Shown here piece by piece: positions 1-11,914 of a stretch of 64,000 bases of DNA (positions are counted from its first letter, which is position 1; each line of letters starts with the position of its first letter). A model generated the notes under the pieces. That model was not told the origin of the DNA. It was given only the letters and a program-made list of their open reading frames with translations, and searched no databases. Source of the stretch: Sarcomyxa edulis. Its lineage: Eukaryota; Basidiomycota; Agaricomycetes; Agaricales; Mycenaceae. The stretch spans positions 434,001 to 498,000 of the forward strand of contig QUOL01000019.1 in assembly GCA_009761415.1 (NCBI GenBank), given 5' to 3'. The position numbers and the translations under genes are program-made.

Positions 1-3000
1 TTGAGGAAGACTTGAAGTAGATGATGACTCCTCTAGGGGCTTTCTCGCTTTCTCGGGCCAATTCGACTCTGGTCGATCCTCCATACGAGTTGACGGATCA
101 TATCCCGTAGAGGGGCGGGTATCCCGGATGGATTGTACGTCATGTTCAGAGTCGTTTTGGGGACGAGGTGAGGCGGAGAGTAGAGGCTCCTCTGGCCTTT
201 TATAGACTTGCTCACTGAGTCGACTCTCGAGACCTCCGGGCCGTTGACTTTCAGGACGATCGAACCGATCCAATTCGCGATTTGACGTCTGGTCTTGGCG
301 AGAGTCGATATCCATAGCCATACCACGATCAGATCTGCTTGGTGGCCGTGTATCATCAAGGTATCGTCCGCTTGGACGACCTCGATCGAACGATGGATCA
401 TCTCGTGAGAGTGAACTGAGGGACGGATCCCTGGAAGGGGGAGGAGGGGTTGCTGCTCGATAATCATTTGGACGTGCTGGTAAGTCATGCGGAGGAGATG
501 AATGTCTTGGTGTCCAAGTCCTGGGAGCTGAACGACTGTCATGGTCTGGAGGTGCATTGAACCGAGGCTAGACCGAGTAATGTCAGGATTATGATCGTCG
601 AGAATTGAGAACGCAATACGCACTGGTTCTCGGCCAGCATCCCGTCGAGGATGGGGAGGATATGGATCAGACGGATATCCACCTGGAAGCGATTCACGAT
701 CCCGATCGAATGGCTGGAGATAAGATCAGTTGACATGGGAAAACTAGATTGGATGTAACAAGACCAACCGGAGGTGATGATAAACGACGACGTTGGCGTT
801 GACCACCGTCAGGGCCTCCTGACGAAGGTCGATAGCTATCGACAACACTTCTAGGATTATACATCTACATCATAGTTCAGCATCAGTAGGTCAGACAGGA
901 AAACAAACAATAACGTACTTGACGTTCGTGAGATTCATGTGGCGGCTGGTTGCTTCCTCGAGCTCGACTGCTCCGGACTGGCTCGGGATTACTGCCCCCG
1001 GGTCCAGCGCGAGCACCAGAGCTGTATCGGACTCCAGAGAGAACGGGAGAAAACGACGGCGCTGGAGAGTTCACAAGACTCGTCATAGTTGACGACTGGG
1101 GAGGTTTTCGGTTACCAATAGGGACACTATTGGTCCCTGAAAGCTTGATCTGAGGTGCTCGAAGCACCTGCGGCGAGGGATCAGCTCGCCGCCCACGAGG
1201 GACAGGAGGATCCCTACTGACCTGAAGAAGACAATCTAGCTCGAAAACCTGAGGCCAATGACAGAGACCACTGAAGTTACGTACCGGCGTTCTTTCCGTC
1301 GGTCCAGACTGCTCCTCTCTCCTCAATTCTGATCTTCCACTCATCCCTGCGCTCACAATACGGTTTGCACCGTGCTCCCCCCATCTCTGGTTAGTACTCC
1401 CTGCCATGTGAGGAGGAGGCGACCTCTCTCCAAGAAAACGTCCCCTGCTGAACGGTGTCGTGGGAGAAGTGATTGTGGGTGAAGGCATCGCAGCCGAAGA
1501 CGTCGAAACGGAAAGTTTACTCGCCATAGCTCTAGGACCTTTCGGCAGATCACTATTGGACTCCCTATCCGCATACATCCCAGAACCAGCCCTGATCGCC
1601 CCCTCATTAGAATTAGGTATTCCAGATAGTGATTGCGGCCAAACTATGTCCCTAAAACGATTGAATGTTATATAGTCAACTTCCATGTCTACGACTCTGA
1701 CAATAAGGATGGTCTCAACTCGCGGGGAGGGAACGGGATACGTGTGCCGTTCTTGCCTCGTATTCCGGAAGGTCCAGACGGAGGCCTTCGGGAGGAACGC
1801 GGTATGTCAGTGGTGTTCGCTTGCGTGTGAACTTGAACGCGAGGCCCTGACGGAAGAGCGTCTCCTGAATTCGCTGAAGGTCTTTGTTGGGTGTCTCTGG
1901 GCCCGACCGGGAGTACTGGGGTTGAGGGTACGCTTTCAGCATTCGATGACCCTTGAGGGGACGGCTGCTCTGGCTTATGTGAAGCCATTTCGCGAAACCT
2001 GGCAGACTGAGGAGGCAGCGGCTGCCTTTTTCGACCTTCTGTAGCGACAAAAAGGAAGACAATGGTCAGAATTTGCGCGCATACGATGGTAAGAGTTCAA
2101 TGGAGGTACATACGTGCTTGGGATTGATGATCAGAAGGAGGCGACGAAATCGAACTCGATCGGACGGGTATAGCAGCATCTGGTCCTGTTGACTCTGGAC
2201 GTCGCATGGAGCGATCGTGGGGTGCAGATAAACGATACCGATCTTCGTCAATAGGCCACGGTCGCGTGCTACTTGTTGGGGGGTCGTCGATCTGCGTAGA
2301 AGATGTCAATTCGACATCTCGTCGGTCATGCTCACGGTCGCGTTCGCGCTCCTTTCGCTGAGGCGCGATAGTATTTATGTCATCTGGAACATAAACGTCG
2401 TGCCCGCGCGATCGAAGGGGTGAAGAGGTAGGGTTGGCATTGACATTGCTTGCGATATTAGCGTTAGCGATAGGGACTGCTGGGCGATCGAAGCGGCTTT
2501 TCTCCCGCTGTCTTGGAGCTGGAGGGGCAGCAGCAATGTTTGCTGGAGGCGGTGGTGGGGCTTGAGCTCGAGAGTGTTCGGCGCGCGGCTCGCGTTCGCG
2601 CTCGTAAACATGAGGCGGTGATCTGTGTCCTATAAAAATTTGAAAAGGAGGAGGGGAAGAAAGACAAAGTAGGAAACAACAAATGGTTCAAAGAAGAAGG
2701 GGGAAATGTAAAAAAAAAAGAAACAGATGGATCCATGATGAGCGTCCTTGAGTCGATGCGAGGAAGAGAGGCGAGGAGTAGAGAGGGAGAAGGTGAAGTA
2801 TATGTGATGATAGGGAGTAACGAATACCACACAGCGGTGCCAGGCAGGCACTAAGCACGAGCGGCAGTTCTCCGTCTTGGGAGTGATAGCGCTAGCGCTG
2901 CTGCTGCCAGATACGAATACGAATACGGGTAACACGGAGAGAGGTGGAGGGAGGAGAGGTGGGAATGATAGTGATGATGATGATAACGTACTAGGAGCAA

Positions 3001-4372
3001 GAGTCGCAGCAGAATCGTCATGCATATTTTGATCCCGACTTTGGCTATGTCCTCCCCGACCATTTCGAGATGGGTTGCGGTCTCCATCATAAGCGGCAAT
3101 TGAGGCATCTTCAGGGTATGTATCTACTTGACGTGGTTGACGACGCGAATGTGTTGGAGAATGAGGTTCGACAGGCGGGACCCAATGACGTCCGGGGGAA
3201 TCGCGAGGGACAGATGATGCACGACGGGGAGGTGAGTCCCTGCGTGAAGAGTCTCGCCCTTGACCTTGAGCACGAATGTTAGGACCTGAACGACTAGAGG
3301 GATAGCTTGGGGGTGGTCGGGCCTGATCGCGACCACGCTGAAGATGCTGCTGTGGAGGGGGTGAGCGAGATCGAGAGAAAGAATGCTCTGGTCCAGGAGA
3401 CGCTGGTGGTGTATATGAATTCTGTGGAGCATACCGTGAGTCTAACTCCCGTTTGTTGCTGCTGCTGTCGGCAGGAACCTTGGCGTCACCTCCTCCTGGC
3501 CTGTAATGACGATCCTCATAAGACAAAGCATCGGCAGACGCGGACGAGGCCATGACTTGAGAGGCCGATGAGTTAGCTGGATCGAAAGGGCGAGGAGGAC
3601 GAGAAGTCGCAATCGCGCCGTGACTAGGACGCGCTTCCGCAGGAGTTCGACTAGTGCTCCTTCCGCGATGACCTCCATTTTCTTGAGTGCTACTCATGGG
3701 TCGAGTCCACGTCGATTTTTGGGTTTTGGTATTGTAATAATATACGCCACCGCCGTTTCTGGGATGCTTGATCTCCCAGTCAGGAGGAAGCGAGGGGTCC
3801 GCGTTACTAGAGGAAATGGGCTTCCCGGACAGAACCCCATTAGCCTTACTCTTGTCCCTGTCGGAGATACGGACAGTAGACCTCGACATTGCGGTGGCCT
3901 CGATGATAGACGGATGAGATGGGTGCATGAAAGGAACATTGGCAACTACAGGTTTCGGAGGAAGTGAGTGAATGATTTTAGAAAAAGATTGAGAGCGTTG
4001 TGGAGAGTTCGAAGTATTTGGAGGAGATCCGGCGCCAGAAAAGTGTTTCTGTGAATTGGACGAGTTTTCGCGTTGAACGTCTCGGTTTTGAGCCTGTGGC
4101 GTTGACTGTTGTTGTTGGTGCTGCGCCTGCTGATGCTGCTGGTGATTAACACTGTCAGATTTCTGGATAGAGGTAGGTTTCGCTGAAGAAGGATCTTGTC
4201 GCTGATATGCAATGAAGGCCTGGTCGTCGTCGTCCCCATCAAGAGATACAGCATCCTCTGCGTCTTCGACATCGCCCGAACCTCCCTTCTGAGACCTATG
4301 TAAGTCAGAATGCTGCTGCTGCTGCTCGTCGTCTTCATTTCCCCAGTCGAGGACCTCGGTATCTTCTTCCAT
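1..4372 (-). CDS. WW-domain, Arg/Ser/Pro-rich low-complexity protein (3' end outside window)
   Basis: The start codon is at 4372 and opens an acidic, Gln-rich N-terminus. A single WW domain lies at about residues 193-225: it begins LPPDWE, has a YYYN aromatic run and ends STWTRP, so both signature Trp and the final Pro are present. WW domains bind proline-rich peptides. The rest is disordered, rich in Ser, Arg, Pro and Asp with RS-like stretches, which is common in RNA-processing or scaffold proteins (inference). Exon 1 is about 4372-2992; further exons lie near 2629-2110, 1988-1690, 1686-920, 870-780, 725-627 and 565-1, with GT...AG borders and a CTGAC branch site before the last. The frame is still open at base 1, so the 3' end is missing. 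No specific ortholog was recognised. Confidence 0.7.
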
Positions 4373-4628
4373 GATGAAGGTAGAAAGCAGGAAAAGTTGA
4401 GTATTGAATGGCGGAAACGACTTTGATTTGCATTCATTTCAGACTCCGATACAGGTCCCGCCTTCCCTAATTTTCCGATCGCAACTTAAGAGCGGGGACC
4501 TCTTCGATGATGAACAGATCATTCGTATCATTCTGACAAGTGCCTGCAATAACTCAGCTGCATCTCAAAATCCCTGCGATATCCTACGAATTAGACAGAC
4601 TCCAAGCACTACGATATTCTCAGCTTGA

Positions 4629-4799
4629 AGGCACCGTTACCTCCAAGCTTTTCTCCCGGAGCTCGTGGACAACATATTGGACTTTCTACACTGTCTTATC
4701 TCGTCTCTTACCTCGAGTAGTAGAACTTGGTTGCCTACGACACATCATCACCTCTTTTCTGGACTGCTCCTTTACGAAATGCCCGTACTCAATAGCTAG
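4629..4799 (+). pseudogene. F-box domain relic
   Basis: A 57-codon frame bounded by stops on both sides reads LPELVDNILDFLH and then TWLPTTHHHLF. This is the F-box signature of the large agaricomycete F-box families (usual form LPPELVDNILDFLH...RxWxPTxRHHLF). F-box proteins recruit substrates to SCF ubiquitin ligases. There is no in-frame ATG before the motif, the Ser/Cys-rich middle of the F-box is altered, and a stop follows directly, so only a fragment remains. An unusual spliced short gene is not excluded. Confidence 0.5.
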
Positions 4800-5087
4800 G
4801 TCAGGAAGGCCAACATGTAAGTATATGTCAGTTTACTACTAACACTATCCTTTTCTGCCGTTCTTAGTTGAGTTTCCGAGGCAGGCGCATTCTCAAAATT
4901 CCATGCCTGCACGTCCCTTTCGTCAATCCTCTGCTAATATCTAGTCTAAAACTGATAGAAACGAAGAGAGTATCCAGTACTGTTGTTCGAAGTATCACTA
5001 AGAGGATGCCAGTATGTAGCGAGAAGGGTATTCCAGTTATCACCGAAATGTGTCCTGCATGAAGATTCTTTGCTCTACAATTACAAT

Positions 5088-6569
5088 TTATTTTGGGGCC
5101 ATGCAAGAAGAAACTAGGAGGGTGTCGGTCCAAGTGGTACCGACCTCCGTCGGTGTCTCACCCAGGACATAACTACCTGCATAAAAGTTTCCTGCAGCCC
5201 AACCAACATATCCCAAGAATACTAGGTAGAACACATTTTGTTAGCAAATGAAATGATGCGGTACAATATCAATGAATAGAGACGCACCGTCAGAATTGGC
5301 TTTCTGGAACGCGATTTGTTCGCACATGAAGGTGACACAGCTGGCGACGTTGCCTCCTCCGGTTTCGGTGTTGAATGCCTGACGACCATTACAGCGGAGC
5401 CACTGAGCGAGAGGGGCCCATGCAGTGTCGATGTTGTTCGTGACACATTCGGTGTTAGTTCCACTACATAGATAATGTCAGAGATGATACAAGATAGGAT
5501 GAGACTTATCCTTACGAATTATCACTGTCTAAATACTGTAGTGGCGGTGAGTGAATATTCGTGATTATTGAAACTAGGGGGACGGACGAACCTTGTGCAC
5601 GTCGAAGACAAGGCCAGTAATCGTTCCATCGGGGTTGACAACCTTACTGAGTGCATCCGCAGATCCGTTCGAAACAAAAGTCTCGGCAGAGGTCCAGTTG
5701 TTACCGGGAAGGAGGATCAATTGGGTTTTGGCACTGAAAAAGAGCACATGTCAGTAATGACTCGAATAATTCACAAAGGAAGTACAAACCCCGCATTTCT
5801 GATGGCGGTAACGGCAGCCTGAACACTTTCTGCCCAGAGAGTGATATCGGGAACATCATGAGGTTCGTTCATCCTAGATGCGGAGGGTGTTCGGTTTCAT
5901 GATTTGAGACAGTATAGAGACAAGGACATACACCCCGAATATGACTTTTGACTCAGAGGCATAATTAGCGGCTACTGCAGACCAGAGGTCGGCGAATTGT
6001 TCGTTGGTTGGGCCACCTTGACCTATGATCTAGCAGAAGACGCGATGAGATTCCGTTTTTTTCCAAGCTCACGCTGACATAGGTACGTACGCCTCCATTC
6101 CACCTGGCGTAGTTGTGGATATCAACGATGCATGAGGCACCAGTCGCCAAACAGGCCTATCGCACAAATTTCAGTTGCTATTCGGATCGACTATAGTGAA
6201 GAAGCATACCTGAACAAGGGCATCATACTTTGCAAAATTTGTAGGGTCGATAGGACCACCCAAAATGTCGTTGACGAGGAACTGCCAGCCTACCGGAAGA
6301 CGGAAAACATTGTATCCATCATCCTCGACGAAGTGTTGCATTTGGCCTGCACCATCCAGACCGTAGTATTCGAGTAACGGAGGCCATGCTGCGCTGGCCG
6401 TGCACGAGCCATCACTATTACAGCCGAAATCAAATCCAGCAATATTCACACCGGCGAACTGGAGTGTTCCAGCCGTGGATGGGGGAGTGTTGGGTGCGCA
6501 GGTTGCGTTCTGAGATAGGACTGGGAGGACAGTGAGGCCGAGGATGATTAGAGCTTTGAAAGCGGACAT
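5088..6569 (-). CDS. Secreted GH5 subfamily 5 endo-beta-1,4-glucanase (Cel5A-like)
   Basis: The start at 6569 gives a signal peptide (MSAFKALIILGLTVLPVLSQ) and then directly the catalytic domain, with no carbohydrate-binding module or linker. Visible landmarks of GH5_5 are GVNIAGFDFGC, DIHNYARWNGG, IGQGGPTNEQF, the acid/base Glu in MNEPHDV, the nucleophile Glu in NTETGGGN, and YVGWAAG near the end. The enzyme should cut internal beta-1,4 bonds of cellulose outside the cell. At least seven exons are needed. Exon 1 is 6210-6569. One exon is only 20 nt (5516-5535) and encodes YLDSDN plus part of a Ser, which sits in the conserved HKYLDSDNSGTN stretch of the family. The stop is TAA at 5088-5090. 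The layout closely follows Trichoderma-type EGII, so the call is firm. Confidence 0.9.
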
Positions 6570-8101
6570 TTCACTGGCTTAATTGCGACAGGGATCGACG
6601 AACCTCTTATATATGATGGCGGTCCTGCAGTGTGCTCACCGAGTAAACTCACGACGGTTAGAGGTCTCCCGAGATGTTACCGAGTAATGCGTGGTCGGGA
6701 ACACCAGATATCCAAGAGAAGAAGACATCATATAGCACCTGCTGGCAACTGCGAAGAAAGTGTTGGACTACCGGCGGCTGATGTTCGCATGAACATCGGA
6801 AAGAGTATCAGCTGTGCTACAGATGAGATTCCAGCTAGTCTTTCCGATACATGGCCTGCCATAAGGCACACGAGAACGTTAGCGTCCCCCCTCCAGACAC
6901 TGAGCAAACATTGAGCGTGGTCAGAGGTCTGACTCCGTGTAAAGTAGCCGTGATTGATTGACAGTGCGTTGAAATGGCGAATAACCCTAGACGAGTACCT
7001 CTAGACTTGTAATATACGAGTTGGGGATCACTAGCTTCAAGTCGATACCCTCGGCCGTACTCCGGGTACGATGGTAAGAATCGGATGACCGTGGGAGTCA
7101 GTTGTTCACTAGGTGCCGGCTCAGGCGCCGTCTAAACACCTGACTTGTACTTATACAGTTACTTTCATTGTCGCATTTGTTCAAGACCTTGAACACGACA
7201 AAAAGAGACGTGTCAATCATCCACACTACGGAACTAGTAGTACAGATACGAACAGCCTGACAGCATGATGTTCGCGGTTCGAGACGAAATTCCTCGCGCT
7301 CAAGATGCAGAACGAACTTGAAGGCATGGTTGTACACGGGCTTATTAGTACGTTGGGCTTTTGACCTTTTTTTCGCTCGTTGACATCGAGGAAGTACGAC
7401 GAAGAAAGCTGTGATATTCTGATGATATATGTTTGTTTTTGGCATACCTCCTGTCGGAATGGTCCTGGAGGGCGCACATTGGTGGCGATGCAGAACCTAT
7501 GTGCGAGTGTTCTGGGGCTGCTGGCAGGTGTTTCGGATGTGGGTGACCTTACCAAGTAAGGTGAAGTTGACCTTATCCCGCCGTCGGCACCTGGACTCTC
7601 TCTCGATCAGACACTTCCGTAACGTACTTACACCGAGACCGAGCCATGCCAGTCGTTGATCTCAGTGTCTTTCAGGCTCAAGCGGCCTTTCGATGAGTTG
7701 GCTTGACTCATCCCAGAAATTCAGCTCCGAATTCCACCTCGCCTTCAAGTTCAGTGCCCAACGCTCCACAGGCGCCTTTCTCAGGTCGGTCGTTCCGAAA
7801 TCCCGTGTACAGGCCCTCTAAATATTTTCCAAGCTCCAGTATACCCATTCAATTGCTGTAACACCGAGCATAGGCATCATCGCCTTGGCCCTGTTCTCTG
7901 GTGTGCAACATATTGACCAGGACCTCCAAAGGAAGAATAAGAGGGCCGCCACCATTATTCTTGTTCACCTAAATCCGAACAGTGCGCGACTTTGTCCGCA
8001 TTGATCGCGACTTCGCAATTTATCGAAGTCTCCGGGCTTCCGCAAGCTTTTCCTCGTAAATATCGAGGTTTGTCGAAAGTTGTAACGAGATTTCGACCAC
8101 C
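6570..8101. other. Intergenic stretch, no gene recognised
   Basis: About 1.5 kb between the GH5 gene and the DUF6533 gene. Both neighbours start away from it (minus to the left, plus to the right), so it should hold both promoters. Short open frames here show no recognisable motif, no splice-linked continuation and no repeat structure. Confidence 0.5.
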
Positions 8102-9870
8102 ATGGATAATTCCGCAACGCTCGATTTCGTCCATGTTGCGTTTGTAACTCGTTGCTGCCAGGGTGAGTACATTCCTTCTATCGTTAACACGTATGTTGAT
8201 GCATCGATACTGAATGTGTTCGACAGCGGCTGTGTGTGCTGCCATGATCTACGAGAATTGTAAGTCACAATCACAATCTCAATGTGTCGACCACAGACTG
8301 ACGGCATTGATACTCAGTGACAACCCTTGATCTCGAGGTCAGTTTGTAAAACATATATACATGCATATCGTGGCACCAATATCTGACTGATAGTGCCCTT
8401 CTTGCTCTCTGTAGATCGAGCTTGTATGGGTATGTCTTCATTTCGATCTTACTGACAACAGTCTGCTGACCGGACACCTAGAAAACAAGATGGTCGATGG
8501 TCAAGGTGTTGTTTTTGATTGTAAGTTCCTCATCTGTGAGCTCCCATATCTTGTCTCATCAATCTATGACTCTGGGGTAGACTCGCTACATGGGGAACCT
8601 CATTACAATGTATGTCCTATTTCTTCAATGTGGCCAGCATCTTCGTTGAATTATCATAGTGGCTACGCAATTGGTGCGGTCTGATACTCTCAAGATCTTG
8701 ACATATCGTCTCATCCTCAACTTAGTATACCTGATTCCTCTTCCTTCGACGCAAGAGTGGCTTAAGGTACCTATCTGTTTCTTCTAGGCTTTAGAATCCA
8801 TCTGACTATCTACTGACTCAGGCGTGAGTGACCTGTATCTTTCTTAGTTACCTGTCTCATTCATTCGTAGATGTACGTTTCTGAATCTTGCGTGGTTCAA
8901 TCGAGCTCTATTTTGATCCCGTGCAATCTCAGGTGAAGCCTGGAATGCTATCCAAGGCTGGGGAAGCATTATGGTGATCTTGTCTATGCAAGGTGTGTCG
9001 AGACGGGTCTCATAGTCAGCACACGCTGACTTCGTAATCATCGATGATAGGGTTGATGCAATACCGCGTTTCTGTCATGTACAATCACTCAAGAAGACTC
9101 ATCGCTTTCATGGTGGGATCCCTTATCTGCGAAGCCATCGCTACATGCACAATCTTTGGTATTGTCTGGAAAAGATCAACATGTGAGTGTTTCGCCGTAT
9201 GCACGCTCGTACTCGCTCGCCTTACGACAACGTCTCTTTAGTCAGTACAGATCCATTTCCTGGTATCGCGATGTGCACTATCACCTCGACACCACGTTAT
9301 TTCTATGCGATCTGGATCCCTGTCATCTTTGTCGAGTTCAGCCTTGTCCTGCTCTCACTCAATGCTGGAGTTCAGTGGTATACAACGCAAAGGGTTCATC
9401 TGGTGCGACTAGGGGCTCGATCTCATAGTCCCACACTCTGGTATATTTTGCTGAGGGACAGCATATCGTTCCCAATATTGTGAGTTGTCACTGCAGAGTC
9501 GTCAAAGGTTGACGATCCAATAATTTCTGTTTTTGTAGAACTCTTTCGTCATATATCGTCAATCTCATCGTATGGGAGACTCTTCCTGTAAGCGTGCCAT
9601 CCTTTCATCAACACACAGAAATCTGATCTCTGGGCCATGCTTTTGTATGCTTAGGCTTATTGGATCGAAGGTTCCATTGCCTTTGCGGGACTCGCCGCTC
9701 GCGTCTTGAGCTGTCGATTGATCTTGAACCTTCGACACGCGTATTATCTCCCTTTCAACTACGAGCTTGATAGTTCTCCAGACACCATCAGCCACGAGCT
9801 CCAGTTCATACACCCTACGACGAGACACAATAGAGTCTCCGAGGAGTCATATGGGCCTGATTTGGGATGA
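8102..9870 (+). CDS. Seven-transmembrane DUF6533-type protein
   Basis: The ATG at 8102 opens MDNSATLDFVHVAF. Splicing through small exons then gives AAVCAAMIYENLTTLDLE, IELVW and KTRWSMVKVLFLI, the pattern of the basidiomycete DUF6533 domain (YDxLLTxDxEIELIW...KVLFLxxRY). Later exons are hydrophobic segments: LKILTYRLILNLVYLIPL, GLMQYRVSVMYNHSRRLIAF, a TPRYFYAIWIPVIFVEFSLV helix and FVIYIVNLIVWETL. The last exon ends with a polar tail and TGA at 9868-9870. At least ten exons are required, some under 20 nt. These proteins are probably plasma-membrane receptors or channels of unknown ligand. The function is not established and I do not assign one. Confidence 0.78.
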
Positions 9871-10211
9871 ACAGTTATATGCAGCATTGTTATGTACATT
9901 AGGCACTGTACCCGTACGATATATACACACGTATAAATACCACGGAATGCACATAATCTTCACAGTACATACTTACGCGTTTTGTATTGGTCTTGGAATC
10001 TGTACGCGTGTCCAACGTGCAACCGCGTGTCAGATACTGTAAAGTCGCGACGCGAATGTGACTGTGACGGTTCGTGACGGTCCTACTCAAAACTTCGATT
10101 TCAAGAGTCAAGCTAGTCAAGACCCAGCGGCCAAGGCATCGTCCAGCGCAAAACCTCAAGGAGACATACCTTATCTTGAAATACTTCTCAGACAATTATC
10201 GGAGGGAAAGA
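9871..10211. other. Short intergenic region
   Basis: About 340 bp between two plus-strand genes. It holds the 3' end of the DUF6533 gene and the promoter of the methyltransferase gene. No other feature was seen. Confidence 0.5.
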
Positions 10212-11594
10212 ATGTTCAAATTTGACTTTGACATCGAAGATCTCGACGAAGAGCACGCCGGGCCTTCTTCATCTAGTACCCTCGCAGGGCCCTCTGATCT
10301 GCAAACCCATACCATCCGCGAACCTTTCTCAGAGATACTACTATTGCAACTCGTTCGTCTCGTCCTCCCATCCAGCTCGCTTGCCGATTGATATCAGACT
10401 TACATATCAGCTAGACGACCTACCCTCACTTATATCATACTCTCCACTTTCGATCCCACTTGCATCAGGAGAAACCCTGAATCTCGCGCGGAGAGACCTT
10501 TTTGATGCTCGATTTCAGTTGATCTCAGAAGGTAGAGGGGAAGAGGATGGAGATCAAGCGAAGGACATGAAACTTGACCTCTTGGCATCCGCCTTGGATT
10601 TCCTGCACACTCCTTCAGATCTCGTACCAGGCGTGTATGAAGGTGGCTTGAAAACCTGGGAGTGTAGTCTCGATTTGGTCAATTACCTAGAGGGACTCAA
10701 AGGAACGTCATCCTATCGAGGTATCCTCGGTAAAAGATCTTTAGAGGTTCGTCGACTCATACATCATCAGATTCCTCAAGAATGACCTACCAATGCTACA
10801 GATTGGCTGTGGTACGGCAGTCCCATCTCTCTATCTCCTCCACGACATTTTCTCGTCAGAACCACAACCTGAGTCCCGAGAACGGCAGACGCAGGTTCAT
10901 GTGCAAGACTATAATAGCTCAGTTCTGCAGCTTGTTACGTTGCCAAACATCCTTCTCACATGGTGTATGTCCTTTTGATTCGATAAGAAGCGTCTTTATC
11001 CATTGAATCACATCCCCTCTAGATATGTCACCTTCCTCGTTATCGTATCGTTCGTCACGGAACGAGATAGACACGGACGAAACCACTCTCCCACCATCCG
11101 ATCCATCATCTGCGGGAGAACTACCAGTCACCCCAGAACTGAAATCAGCCTTTCTCTCCTCTCTAGAAGCTCACGGTCTCACCCTCCGCTTCTTCTCCGG
11201 CTCTTGGAATACATTCGACCTAAATCTCTCCGGAGGAAAGTACGATCTTGTCTTAACATCCGAAACTATATACCGTCCAGAAAGTCTGGGAGCATTAACC
11301 TCGTTGATGCAAGCAGCTTGCGGGTGCGGGGATTCGAAAGACGTTCCTCTCGATCAACTTACTTCATCGTTATCTCTGACGAGTCCTTCTCCATCCCTTC
11401 GACCGTATCTTTGCCTAGTCGCTGCGAAAATTCTCTATTTCGGTGTGGGAGGTGGTGTATCAGACTTTATACGTTTCATTCAAGAATCAGACGAAGGACC
11501 TGATGTTAGCGGAAGGAGGAAGAGGAGAGTGGAAACAGTATGGGAACGAAAAGTTGGAGTAGGAAGAAAGATTTTGAGCGTGGAATGGCTATAA
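10212..11594 (+). CDS. METTL18/Hpm1-like protein-histidine N-methyltransferase
   Basis: Class I SAM-dependent methyltransferase. The N-terminus (MFKFDFDIEDLDEE) and the motif GLKTWECSLDLVNYL match the METTL18/Hpm1 family, which methylates a histidine of ribosomal protein L3. Motif I reads VLQIGCGTAVPSLYLL, followed by an acidic DYNSSVLQL motif and YDLVLTSETIY, all in family order. Introns fall near 10350-10408, 10746-10791 and 10970-11024, and the stop is TAA at 11592-11594. The C-terminal third has a low-complexity insert rich in Ser/Pro, and it ends with GRKILSVEWL. It is probably cytosolic or nuclear. This is a housekeeping gene and probably marks the left boundary of the metabolic region. 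Confidence 0.82.
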
Positions 11595-11914
11595 CTGACA
11601 ACCTGCAATCTATCTGCACGTGGACAACTCGATGTTGACGAGACCGGCAATTCTGACATTGTGGCACAAGACTCGACTTCTTATTTGTCCATGTCATGCA
11701 CAGGCCTCGCGATGTGGGTCCCAATGATACCCCCCATCCTGAGTTCCCATGACCGAAACAATCACAATAACATATATAGAGTTCACGCTCCATTCCCATC
11801 GGCCATAGAAATTGCCAACCAAACCACTTTGATCTTCTCAGCGTGTGATTTCGATCGCGGCTGTATCGACACGGGGAATGGAGCTGGTTCACTGTACAAT
11901 CATCACTCTCTGAG
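11595..11914. other. Convergent intergenic region
   Basis: About 320 bp between the 3' ends of the methyltransferase (plus) and P450-1 (minus). A true last exon of P450-1 could lie here, but I could not find one with the usual C-terminal PF...PRS motif. Confidence 0.4.

Noticed and set aside
1..623. Long minus frame at the left edge (196 codons)
   Set aside because: Another frame, open to base 1 and joined by a good branch site and acceptor, continues the RS-rich WW protein; the longer frame is a shadow.
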